Position numbers and translations under genes: made by a program. This document shows positions 19,485 to 30,250 of a DNA stretch of 64,000 bases, in pieces. The DNA is from Verminephrobacter eiseniae EF01-2 (GTDB lineage Bacteria; Pseudomonadota; Gammaproteobacteria; Burkholderiales; Burkholderiaceae_C), in contig NC_008786.1 in the NCBI RefSeq assembly GCF_000015565.1, positions 3,894,501-3,958,500 of the forward strand. Reading direction: 5' to 3'. The notes under the pieces were generated by a model that worked only from the letters and a program-made list of their open reading frames with translations, was not told the origin of the DNA and made no database searches. Within the stretch, counting starts at the first letter, position 1. Each line of letters opens with the position of its first letter.

Positions 19485-20384
19485 ATGTCGATTGCATTCA
19501 TCGGACTGGGCCACATGGGCGGCCCCATGGCCTTGAACCTGCAACGGGCGGGCCATGCCGTGCAGGGGTTTGACCTGTCACCGGCCGCGCGCGCACAACT
19601 GGCCGCCGCAGGCTTGCCGATCGCCGCCGATGCCGCCGCGTCGGTGCAGGGAGCGGATATCGTCATCAGCATGCTGCCGGCCAACGCGCATGTCGAGGCG
19701 CTGTACCTGGGCCACGGCGGGCAGGCGGGACTGTTGCCGCAACTGGCAGCCGACACGCTGGTGATCGACTGCTCGACCATCGCCGCCAGCAGCGCGCGCA
19801 AGGTGGCAGACGCGGCCTTGGCGCAGCAGCGCGGCCTGCGGTTCATCGACGCCCCCGTCTCGGGCGGCACCGGGGGCGCCGTGGCAGGCACGCTGACCTT
19901 CATCGTCGGCGGTGACGAGCAGGCGCTGGAGCAGGCCCGTCCGGTGCTGGAAAAAATGGGCCAGAACATCTTCCACGCCGGCGGCGTGGGCACGGGCCAG
20001 ACGGCCAAAATCTGCAACAACATGCTGCTGGGCATCCTGATGGCAGGCACCAGCGAAGCGCTTGCGCTGGGCCTGGCCAATGGCCTGGACCCGCGCGTGC
20101 TCAGCGACATCATGCGCGGCAGTTCGGGCAGCAACTGGGTGCTGGAAAAGTACAACCCCATGCCCGGCGTGATGGCCTCGGCCCCGGCCTCCAAAGGCTA
20201 CGCCGGCGGCTTTGGCACCGACCTGATGCTCAAGGACCTGGGCCTGGCGCAAGACAGCGCAACCGCCGTGCAGGCAGCGACCCCGCTGGGCAGTCTGGCG
20301 CGCAACCTGTACGCCGCGCACAGCCTGGCGGGCAACGGCGCGCTGGATTTTTCCAGCATCATCCGGATGCTGCAAAAGCGGTGA
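19485..20384 (+). CDS. mmsB: 3-hydroxyisobutyrate dehydrogenase
   Basis: A 299-residue NAD-dependent beta-hydroxyacid dehydrogenase that oxidises 3-hydroxyisobutyrate to methylmalonate semialdehyde. It has the Rossmann start IAFIGLGHMGGPMALNL, substrate-binding motif DAPVSGGTGGA near residue 123, catalytic Lys175 in GQTAKICNNML, and the C-terminal KDLGLA helix. A good ribosome site (aggagac) precedes the ATG. With mmsA and acdH it gives three steps of valine breakdown; no 3-hydroxyisobutyryl-CoA hydrolase is seen in this locus. Confidence 0.95.
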   Translation: MSIAFIGLGHMGGPMALNLQRAGHAVQGFDLSPAARAQLAAAGLPIAADAAASVQGADIVISMLPANAHVEALYLGHGGQAGLLPQLAADTLVIDCSTIAASSARKVADAALAQQRGLRFIDAPVSGGTGGAVAGTLTFIVGGDEQALEQARPVLEKMGQNIFHAGGVGTGQTAKICNNMLLGILMAGTSEALALGLANGLDPRVLSDIMRGSSGSNWVLEKYNPMPGVMASAPASKGYAGGFGTDLMLKDLGLAQDSATAVQAATPLGSLARNLYAAHSLAGNGALDFSSIIRMLQKR

Positions 20385-20407
20385 TGCGCGGCGCCCTGGC
20401 CCCCCCA

Positions 20408-20444
20408 GTCGCTTGCGGCTTCCGTTGCGTCGCTTGCGGCTTCC
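20408..20444 (+). repeat. Short direct repeat, two copies
   Basis: A 16-bp sequence, gtcgcttgcggcttcc, occurs at 20408-20423 and again at 20429-20444 (21-bp period) in the 142-bp gap between mmsB and the dehydratase gene. Function unknown. Confidence 0.7.
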
Positions 20445-20526
20445 ACCCCGTCGCCGGCGACTTCTGTCCCGCCATTGCCATTGCCGGCGCGACCCCCAAA
20501 GTGAACATCCCGAAGGAGCAACAACG

Positions 20527-22236
<1,710 letters not shown>

Positions 22237-22244
22237 GAGCGGCC

Positions 22245-23156
22245 ATGCAGAAATACCGGCCCGAAGACCTGCACGGCATCCACGCCATCGTCTACGCCTT
22301 GTTCGACGCCGACGAGCGACTGGACCGCGCAGCCATGCGGCGCCAGGTGCAGGCTTGTTTGTCCTGCGGGGTCCACGGCATGGCAGCGCTCGGACTGGCC
22401 ACCGAGGTGTCCAAGCTCACCGAAGCCGAGCGCCGCACGGTCATGGACTGGGTGGCCGAAGACACTGCGGGCAAGGTGCCGCTGGCGTTCACCATCTTCG
22501 GCGCCTCGGTCGCCGAGCAGACGGCCCAACTGCGGCATGCCCAGCAGGCCGGCGCAGATTGGGTGATCCTGCAACCACCGACGGTTGGCACGTTCAGCGC
22601 CGCAGAGTACATCCGCTTCTTTGGTCGCGTCGCCCAGGCCACCACCCTTCCCGTGGCGATACAGAACGCGCCCGCCTTCCTCGGTCGCGGTCTGTCGGCG
22701 GACGAAATCCGCGAACTCGTCGAGCAACAGCCGAACATCCGATTGATCAAGGGCGAAGGGCCGGTGGTGGAAATTGCCGGGCTGCTGGAACGCACCGCAG
22801 GCCGCGTGTCCGTCTTCAACGGCCGTGGCGGGCTGGAACTGGTGGACAACCTGCGCGCCGGTTGCCGCGGGATGATTCTGGCGCCCGACTGCATCGACTA
22901 CGCAGTCAGCGCCTACGAGGCTTGGCGCAGCGGCGACGAAGCGCGCGCCGAATGCCAGTACCGCGAGATGCTGCCGGCCGTCGTCTTCGTGATGCAAGGC
23001 GTGGAAAACCTGCTGTGCTACGGCAAACGCCTGTTCGGCGCGCGCGCGGGCATCGCCATCCACGACCGCGCCCCGGCGCAGCGCGCCACGCCGGCCGGCG
23101 CGGCCATGGTCGAGCGTTTCGCAGCGGCACTGGGGGCCTTGGGTGATGCGCGCTGA
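22245..23156 (+). CDS. DapA-family (dihydrodipicolinate synthase-like) aldolase or dehydratase
   Basis: A 303-residue TIM-barrel enzyme of the DapA/NAL superfamily. Schiff-base Lys169 is in IRLIKGEGP. The barrel motif that normally carries the catalytic tyrosine (YNxP) reads AIQNAP here, with Gln140 in its place, so its chemistry may differ from classical aldolases. It would act on the 2-keto-3-deoxy acid made by the dehydratase encoded 8 bp upstream. The ATG at 22245 was chosen; a TTG at 22233 overlapping the dehydratase stop is possible. No classical enolate-stabilising Tyr was found elsewhere. Confidence 0.85.
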   Translation: MQKYRPEDLHGIHAIVYALFDADERLDRAAMRRQVQACLSCGVHGMAALGLATEVSKLTEAERRTVMDWVAEDTAGKVPLAFTIFGASVAEQTAQLRHAQQAGADWVILQPPTVGTFSAAEYIRFFGRVAQATTLPVAIQNAPAFLGRGLSADEIRELVEQQPNIRLIKGEGPVVEIAGLLERTAGRVSVFNGRGGLELVDNLRAGCRGMILAPDCIDYAVSAYEAWRSGDEARAECQYREMLPAVVFVMQGVENLLCYGKRLFGARAGIAIHDRAPAQRATPAGAAMVERFAAALGALGDAR

Positions 23157-23167
23157 CGCACCGGCGG

Positions 23168-23194
23168 CCTGCGGTCAGCGCCGGTGACCGCAGG
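23168..23194. other. Perfect stem-loop between aldolase and MFS genes
   Basis: Arms CCTGCGGTCA (23168-23177) and TGACCGCAGG (23185-23194) pair perfectly over 10 bp around a 7-base loop. It has no following T-tract, so it is not a standard intrinsic terminator; it may shield mRNA or attenuate expression of the downstream transporter. Confidence 0.6.
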
Positions 23195-23313
23195 TCAGGC
23201 ACGAACCCCCGGCCACGCCCGGCAGATGCCGCGATGAATGCATCCAACCCCGGCCAGCCCGCGCGCGGCGTCGACCGGCGACAAGCACAAAGAGACAAAC
23301 CCAAGGACTGCCA

Positions 23314-24086
23314 ATGATCGTCGAGAAGCAACTGATCGGCAAAATCTCGCGGCGCCTGATCCCCTTCCTGGGGCTGCTCTACCTGATCGCGTACATCGAC
23401 CGCCAGAACGTCAGCTTCGCCAAGCTGCAGATGGTCGATGCGCTGGGCATGAGCGAATCCGCCTACGGCCTGGGCGCCTCGCTGTTCTTCATCGGCTACT
23501 TTTTCTTCGAGGTGCCCAGCAACCTGGTGCTGGCCAAGGTCGGCGCCAGCAAGTGGTTCGCCCGCATCATCGTCTCCTGGGGGCTGGTGACGGTGGCGCT
23601 GGCGTTCACGAACAGCCCGACCATGTTCTACATACTGCGCTTCCTGCTCGGCGCATGTGAAGCCGGCTTCTTCCCCGGGGTGTTGTACCTGCTGACGCTC
23701 TGGTATCCCTTCGCTTACCGCGCAGCCATGGTCGGCCTGTTCATGATCTTCAGCGCGCTGGCCAACGCCATCGGCGGTCCTCTGGGAGGCATTTTGCTCG
23801 ACCTGGACGGACTGCAGGGCCTGGCCGGATGGAAATGGATCTTCATCGTGACCGGCATCCCCGCCGTCGTGATGGGCGTGGTCACGCTCTTCTACCTTCC
23901 CGACAGCCCGGACGAGGTCCGCTTCCTGAGCGCCGAGGAAAAGCGCTGGTTGCACGAGCAACTCGCCGACGAACAAACCCGGATGGGCGACGCCGGGGGC
24001 CATGCGCTGCGCGCGCTGATGGATCCACGCGTGCTGCTGATGTCCCTGTGCTTCATTGCCTTCCCGCTGTCAGCCTACGGACTGAG
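23314..24086 (+). pseudogene. MFS transporter (ACS family), 5' part, interrupted by IS110
   Basis: The first 257 codons plus two bases of an anion:cation-symporter MFS gene, containing transmembrane helices 1-6 and the start of the next half. The family signature YLIAYIDRQNVSFAKLQ is at residues 27-43. The gene is cut at 24086 after SAYGLS by an IS110-family element. The interrupted frame runs into the element and stops at 24234 with about 48 foreign residues. Joining 23314-24086 to 25270-25768 gives 1272 bases, exactly 424 codons including stop, with SAYGLSYWLPTVVKG restored. It would import the sugar acid of the upstream dehydratase; with the insertion it should be non-functional. Confidence 0.93.
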
Positions 24087-24101
24087 TAACCGTCTTCCGA
24101 G

Positions 24102-25206
<1,105 letters not shown>

Positions 25207-25269
25207 GCCCGTCTGGCCGCCTCAACGGCGTTCAGACTCTACCGCGCTGGGCCGGTTTAAAGATACAAG

Positions 25270-25768
25270 CTATTGGCTGCCCACGGTGGTCAAGGGCTTT
25301 GGCGTCGGCAACACGAACAACGGGCTGCTCAATGTGATCCCGTGGGTGCTGGTGGCCATCGGTCTGTACGCCGTTCCCCGGGCGGCCGCGCATGCCGCCT
25401 CGAAGACACCCTACATCGTCGCACCGGCATTCTTCGGGGCCCTTTGCCTGCTGTTGTCGGCGCTGTTGCAAACCCCGGCGCTGCAGTTCATGTTCCTGTG
25501 TCTGGCAGCGGCCGGCATCTTCTCGGGGGTGCCGGTTTTCTGGAGCCTGCCGACGCGCTTTCTCAAAGGCGCCGGCGCAGCGGCCGGATTGGCCGCCATC
25601 AACTCCGTCGGCAACCTGGGAGGCTTCATCGCCCAGAACGCAGTGCCATGGATCAAAGACCGCACCGGCAGCACGATCGCGCCCATGTTCTTCCTGGCGG
25701 CATGCCTGGCACTCGGCGCCACTCTGGTGCTGATCGTGACCCGATCGACCGCGCGCAGCCAGCGCTGA
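25270..25768 (+). pseudogene. MFS transporter (ACS family), 3' part after IS110
   Basis: The remainder of the MFS gene, beginning mid-codon with YWLPTVVKGFGVGNTNNGLL and carrying the last membrane helices to the stop at 25768. Joined to 23314-24086 it completes a 423-residue transporter, a normal length for the family. An ATG inside the IS end (25079) is in frame with it through the junction, so a truncated product is conceivable but would lack half the transporter. Confidence 0.92.
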
Positions 25769-25845
25769 GGCCAATAGGCGCCACCGAGCCGGCAACCGGG
25801 CTGAGAAACGGCCAGACCCGACATCCAACCCATCGAGACAAAAGC

Positions 25846-26958
25846 ATGCCTGCAAGAAAACGCGACCCCGATGCATCCGCCAAAGCCGCTGGGGCCAAGC
25901 GCGCCGTGTGGCGCCGGCGACAACTCCTGCAATCGCTCGGCATGGCTGCCCTGCCTTGGGTCATGGCCCGCGCGTCGGCTGACGGGTTTCCGAGCCGCCC
26001 GATCGAGATCATCGTGCCGGCCTCTGCCGGCGGCGGCACCGACGCATTGGCCCGCGTCTTCGCCGAAGCCGCCAGGAAGCACCTGCCCCAACAGTCCTTC
26101 GTGGTGAACAACAAGCCGGGCGCCAGCGGCATCGTGGGTATGAACGACGTGCTGGGCAGCCGCCCCGACGGCTACAAACTGTGCATGTTGACCGCCGAGG
26201 TGACGACACTGCCCCACCTCGGCCTTGCCAAGTTTGACCACACGAAATTCGAGCCGATCGCGCGCCTGAATGCCGACCCGGCCGCCATCACGGTGCGCGC
26301 AGACGCGCCATGGAACACAGTGGAGGAATTCCTCATCGCCGCGAAAACGCAGGCCGGCGCGATGAAGGTCGGCAATGGCGGAAGCGGCTCCGTCTACCAC
26401 CTGTCGGCCATCGGCCTGGAGGACAAGGCGGGCGTGGCATTCAACCACATCCCCTACGCAGGCGCCGCGCCAGCCGTCGTGGCATTGCTCGGCGGGCACA
26501 TCGACGCACTGGACGTAAGCCCGGCGGAAGTCGGCCCCCATGTGCAAGCCGGCAAACTCAAGATGCTCGGCATCATGGCCAACGAACGCATCGCCGCATT
26601 CGGCAACGTGCCGACCTTCAAGGAACGAAAGATCGACCTGGCATCGAGCACCTGGCGCGGCCTGGCCGCACCCCGAGGCACCCCGGCGCCGGTGATCGAC
26701 ACGATGCGATCGGTGGCGCGCAACGTGGCGGCAGACCCGGTGTTCAAGGACGGCTTGAACAAGCTCACCCTGGGCTGGGCTTATCTCGACGCCCCCGAGT
26801 TTGCACAAGCCATCTTGCGCGACCACGAATACTTCGGCCATCTGATCCGAAAAAACGGCATCAGAATCCAGGCCGGTTCACACGGTTCACACGGCTCACA
26901 CGGTTCGCCCGAGCCAGCCCAAGCGCGGTCGATCGCTTGCGATTGGGCGCACGCATGA
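25846..26958 (+). CDS. Bug-family (TctC-like) periplasmic solute receptor with extra C-terminal tail
   Basis: A 370-residue Bug receptor. The N-terminus is long and basic with a twin-arginine-like run (RRRQLLQSLGMAALPWVM, about residues 24-41) before the mature start FPSRPIEIIVPASAGGGTD. NNKPGASGIVGM and GYKLCMLTAEVT follow the family pattern. The fold normally ends near IRKNGIRIQ; here a further 29 or so residues follow, starting with three GSH repeats encoded by a 9-bp tandem repeat (26875-26901). It lies 77 bp after the MFS gene and probably belongs to the same sugar-acid locus. The ligand is unknown. Confidence 0.87.
   Translation: MPARKRDPDASAKAAGAKRAVWRRRQLLQSLGMAALPWVMARASADGFPSRPIEIIVPASAGGGTDALARVFAEAARKHLPQQSFVVNNKPGASGIVGMNDVLGSRPDGYKLCMLTAEVTTLPHLGLAKFDHTKFEPIARLNADPAAITVRADAPWNTVEEFLIAAKTQAGAMKVGNGGSGSVYHLSAIGLEDKAGVAFNHIPYAGAAPAVVALLGGHIDALDVSPAEVGPHVQAGKLKMLGIMANERIAAFGNVPTFKERKIDLASSTWRGLAAPRGTPAPVIDTMRSVARNVAADPVFKDGLNKLTLGWAYLDAPEFAQAILRDHEYFGHLIRKNGIRIQAGSHGSHGSHGSPEPAQARSIACDWAHA
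26875..26910 (+). repeat. 9-bp tandem repeat in the receptor gene tail
   Basis: Three near-identical copies of ggttcacac (third copy ggctcacac) followed by a diverged fourth unit, encoding GSH-GSH-GSH-GSP. They sit where homologous receptors usually end, about 200 bp from the AT-rich restriction island. Confidence 0.75.
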
Positions 26959-27109
26959 CCCGGCCCGGCATCATCGTCATCCCGGCAACGGGTGCCGGCA
27001 AGGCGGCCCGTTCGTTTCATATCGCTCGGCACCTGGATCGCCCGTGCGCCGCGCTTGGGCCGCTCGCAAGCGGGCCAAGTGCCTTGCGCCAAGACCCTTG
27101 CAACTCTCA

Positions 27110-28717
27110 TCATGAAAGCAGCGGCAGCCCCAACTCCTTAAGGTATTCGTTGTGCTCATTTCTCGCCTTCTCGATTTCCTTTTCAATATCCACTAAGCGG
27201 GCATTGACGGCTGCGAGGTCGACCTCTTCCTCTGCTTGTGCCGTGCTGATGTAGCGGGAGATATTCAGGTTATAGTCATTTTTCTCGATCTCCTCCATCG
27301 ACACGCAGCGTGCATAGCGTTCTTCTTCGTTGCGGAACCGATAGGTATCGATGATCTTGTCGATATGTTCAAGCAGCAAGCGATTTTGCCGCTTGCCTTT
27401 TTCGAAGTGCTCGGCGGCGTTGATGAACAGCACATCATCGGGCTTCTTGCATTTTTTCAGCACCAGAATGCACACCGGTATGCCGGTGGAGAAAAACAGG
27501 TTTGCCGGCAAACCAATCACCGTGTCGATATGACCGTCTTTCAGCAGCTTGGTGCGTATGCGTTCTTCTGCACCGCCACGGAACAGCACGCCGTGCGGCA
27601 GGATGATGGCCATGACGCCTTCCTGCTTCAGATAATGAAAACCATGGAGCAGAAAAGCGAAGTCGGCAGCAGATTTTGGCGCGAGGCCATGGTTCTTGAA
27701 GCGCACATCATCGCCCATCGCCCCGGTGGGGTCCCAACGATAGCTGAAGGGCGGGTTGGCTACCACGGCATCAAATCTCGGCATCTTGGCCGGGTTACTT
27801 TCACGCAGCATGTCCCAGTCATTGATCAGGGTGTCACCGTGAAAAATCTCGAACTCCGAATCCTTCACCCCGTGCAGCAACATATTCATCCGTGCCAGGT
27901 TGTAGGTAGTGATGTTTTTTTCCTGCCCGTAGATTCTGCCGATTCCATTGGGGCCAAGCTGCTTGCGCACGTTCAACAATAGTGCGCCAGAACCGCAGGC
28001 AAAATCGAGCACGCTATTCAGATGCTTTTTCTTACCGGCGGCTGGATTCTGGCTGTCGAGCGCGACGATGGCGGAAAGAATGCTGGAAATCTGCTGTGGC
28101 GTGTAAAACTCACCCGCCTTCTTGCCGGAACCGGCGGCAAACTGGCCGATGAGGTATTCATAGGCATCACCTAGCGTGTCTTTATCGACGGAAAATTTCG
28201 TCAGGCCATCGGCAATTTCCTGGATGATGCTACAGAGCTTGGCGTTGCGTTCGGTGTAACTTTTGCCCAATTTTTCCGAACTCAGATTGATTTCTGAAAA
28301 TAGACCGTCAAAGGTGCTGGCAAAGGATTCATTCTCGATGTAAGAGAAACTTTCTTGCAGGGTGCGCAGCAAGTCCTTATCCTGTGTGCGGGCCATTTCC
28401 GCAATGCTGCCCCAGAGGTACTTTGGTCGAATCACATAATGCGTTTTGCTGCGCATCTGCCTTTCAAAATCATCCGTATCAGATGGATTTTGTTCATACC
28501 AAACGGCCAAAGGTGCGCGGCGGTCTTCACTTTCCAGTGCAGGGTAATCGCACCCCAATTCTTTCCTGGTGGCTGCTTCGTAGTTATCTGACAAATAACG
28601 CAAGAAGAGGAAGGACAGCATGTAGTCACGGAAGTCATCCGCATTCATCGCGCCGCGCAGTCGGTCGGCAATATTCCAAAGAATACTTCCCAGTTGTTTC
28701 TGATCTTGTTCAGTCAT
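27110..28717 (-). CDS. hsdM: Type I restriction-modification methyltransferase subunit HsdM
   Basis: A 535-residue adenine-N6 methyltransferase subunit. The N-terminal helical HsdM_N domain begins MTEQDQKQLGSILWNIADRLRG. The SAM-binding motif I is DFACGSGALL (238-247) and the catalytic motif IV is NPPF (321-324). GEFYTPQQISSIL is the family hallmark before motif I. It acts with HsdS as modification enzyme and with HsdR as endonuclease. It is the last gene of the minus-strand island, separated from hsdS by a DUF1016 remnant and a HEPN gene. A hairpin at 28770-28788 suggests hsdM may have its own promoter. Confidence 0.95.
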   Translation of the reverse strand: MTEQDQKQLGSILWNIADRLRGAMNADDFRDYMLSFLFLRYLSDNYEAATRKELGCDYPALESEDRRAPLAVWYEQNPSDTDDFERQMRSKTHYVIRPKYLWGSIAEMARTQDKDLLRTLQESFSYIENESFASTFDGLFSEINLSSEKLGKSYTERNAKLCSIIQEIADGLTKFSVDKDTLGDAYEYLIGQFAAGSGKKAGEFYTPQQISSILSAIVALDSQNPAAGKKKHLNSVLDFACGSGALLLNVRKQLGPNGIGRIYGQEKNITTYNLARMNMLLHGVKDSEFEIFHGDTLINDWDMLRESNPAKMPRFDAVVANPPFSYRWDPTGAMGDDVRFKNHGLAPKSAADFAFLLHGFHYLKQEGVMAIILPHGVLFRGGAEERIRTKLLKDGHIDTVIGLPANLFFSTGIPVCILVLKKCKKPDDVLFINAAEHFEKGKRQNRLLLEHIDKIIDTYRFRNEEERYARCVSMEEIEKNDYNLNISRYISTAQAEEEVDLAAVNARLVDIEKEIEKARNEHNEYLKELGLPLLS

Positions 28718-28769
28718 GATGCCTGTGCTTCCCCGGATGCTTCCGGGAATAGTTCGGGGTTAAAAGGGT

Positions 28770-28799
28770 AACGGCTCAGAAAGCCGTTCAGAATTTTTT
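28770..28799. terminator. Terminator-like hairpin between HEPN gene and hsdM
   Basis: Arms AACGGCT (28770-28776) and AGCCGTT (28782-28788) around a 5-base loop. On the plus strand it is followed by cagaa and six T; on the minus strand, which carries the genes, it is preceded by A-rich sequence and followed by ACCCTTTT, a weaker T-tract. It may partly end transcripts from the HEPN gene before hsdM. Confidence 0.45.
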
Positions 28800-28882
28800 G
28801 AAGTATAAACCGCATTTGGAATCAAAGCGCCGTGGTTTGTCAAAAATATCAATTTTTATGAAACGCAGGTGGTAATCACAAA

Positions 28883-29932
28883 TTACATTCTTCTAATCAA
28901 CGTCCGCACCCAAGACATCGCTGCTTCAATCGCCCAATCCGTTTGGAATAGCGTTAGTTCTGGCATTGACTCTGAACCTGAACCGTGAGCAATTGGATTT
29001 CGGACTTTCCGAAAGTAGTCTTTCAGCATATCACCTTCCCAAGTAGCCAAGTAACTACCATTTGCCTTACTTATAAGATTGTCTACATACTGCAATGCAC
29101 CGTTTTCCGTGCCACGAGTCCATCCTTTGGTGTCCGAAATTATCTTAATCGCACTTTCGAGAGCCTTCGTGGCGAAAATCACCGAATCCCTATCATTAGA
29201 ATCCCTGCGGTCAAGAGCTTCCTTCATATCGGTGTCAACGTTTCTCCAAAGGGGATCAGACACAAGATCCCAGAACGGTTTCCTGATTTCTTTCTCGATA
29301 TGTTGATCAATTGCGAGTTGGATGAAGCCATTATGATAGGTCAGAGGTGCTTTTGCACGGCGAAAGCGTTCATTTAATTCGTCTATCTGAGTTTCAAAGG
29401 CTGAATTGAGCACCTTGTTATTATTCACTATCAAATCCACTGAATTGCCCAGGGGCCCTCCGCTCCTACAAGCGTCCGTTATCTTCGCCTTGCGTATTTC
29501 TGAAGCTAACTGCGAGTTGGCAGATGCAATATCATCGCCTCTGAGTCTTAACGCCAGTTCGATAAAACTGATTCGCTCCTTGATAAAGCGATCAGCCTCG
29601 CACTGTCTAGAATAACTAGCATTGACGAATTGCTCGCATACGTGATCCCAAGGAAACAAACCGGAGACAGGAAACTCTTGCCCAAAGGCGTTCCTTTGAG
29701 TTACCGAATAATATCGAGTGGAAAGCTCGGCAACTCCTAACTCGCGCGCCAATTTGTCGTGAAGTATTTTCCATTTATTTTTACGTTCATTCACATTGCC
29801 GTCATGTGAATAGGGAAGCAAGGCATCCTTAACGACACCAAACACTTGATTGAGTAACCGTTGTTCTATTTCTGTGTAGTTCGACCAAATTGGTTGGTCT
29901 AAATAGCGGTAGGCAAAGATATCGGTAAGCAT
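28883..29932 (-). CDS. HEPN-motif protein inside the restriction operon (predicted defence RNase)
   Basis: A 349-residue protein. Its C-terminal helical region contains DYFRKVRNPIAHGSGS, a match to the HEPN catalytic pattern R-x4-H (Arg311, His316), as found in RNase toxins and abortive-infection proteins. The N-terminal part (MLTDIFAYRYLDQPIWSNY) is reminiscent of AbiJ-type N-terminal domains, from memory and unverified. The gene is more AT-rich than the rest of the window and sits between hsdS and hsdM. It may be an RNase triggered by infection or by failure of modification. No membrane segment or signal peptide is seen. Confidence 0.72.
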   Translation of the reverse strand: MLTDIFAYRYLDQPIWSNYTEIEQRLLNQVFGVVKDALLPYSHDGNVNERKNKWKILHDKLARELGVAELSTRYYSVTQRNAFGQEFPVSGLFPWDHVCEQFVNASYSRQCEADRFIKERISFIELALRLRGDDIASANSQLASEIRKAKITDACRSGGPLGNSVDLIVNNNKVLNSAFETQIDELNERFRRAKAPLTYHNGFIQLAIDQHIEKEIRKPFWDLVSDPLWRNVDTDMKEALDRRDSNDRDSVIFATKALESAIKIISDTKGWTRGTENGALQYVDNLISKANGSYLATWEGDMLKDYFRKVRNPIAHGSGSESMPELTLFQTDWAIEAAMSWVRTLIRRM

Positions 29933-30031
29933 TTTGGATTTTCCAAGTAGTTTATCGCATGGGTTATTGCGCGGATTCGGTGGCTTGGTAAACTACAAGA
30001 GATCAAACGCAGACTGCTTCGGCTCAATTCT

Positions 30032-30250
30032 CTACACGCTGAGTAGAGAATATCTTGCTCGGGAAAGGTCTTCAATCAGGCGCTTGCCGTATTGGGTTTT
30101 GTGCTGGCCTTGCTGTTCTTCTTGCACAATTCGCTTGCCAACGAGCCAGCAGACTTCCACCATTGCGGCGCTCACCGCCAAGCATGCCTTGCGACGCGCC
30201 TGTTCAAGGGTATTTTTTATATCACTGTGAAACGAAGTTGTCGCACTCAT
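30032..30250 (-). pseudogene. Truncated DUF1016 (YhcG-type) nuclease, N-terminal remnant
   Basis: A 72-residue frame matching only the DUF1016 N-terminal domain (LEQARRKACLAVSAAMVEVCWLVGKRI then YGKRLIEDLSR), after which it ends in unrelated residues. Full proteins of the family are several times longer and carry a C-terminal PD-(D/E)XK-type nuclease domain, which is absent here. Its ATG overlaps the hsdS stop (30247-30250), as in intact hsdS-DUF1016 pairs, so it was probably a full gene before a deletion ahead of the HEPN gene. Confidence 0.78.

Noticed and set aside
23168..23194. Intrinsic terminator.
   Set aside because: The stem is strong but no T-tract follows on either strand.
26875..26910. 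GSH repeats as a histidine-rich metal-binding domain.
   Set aside because: Only three histidines are involved, and the repeats look like recent slippage at the end of the gene.
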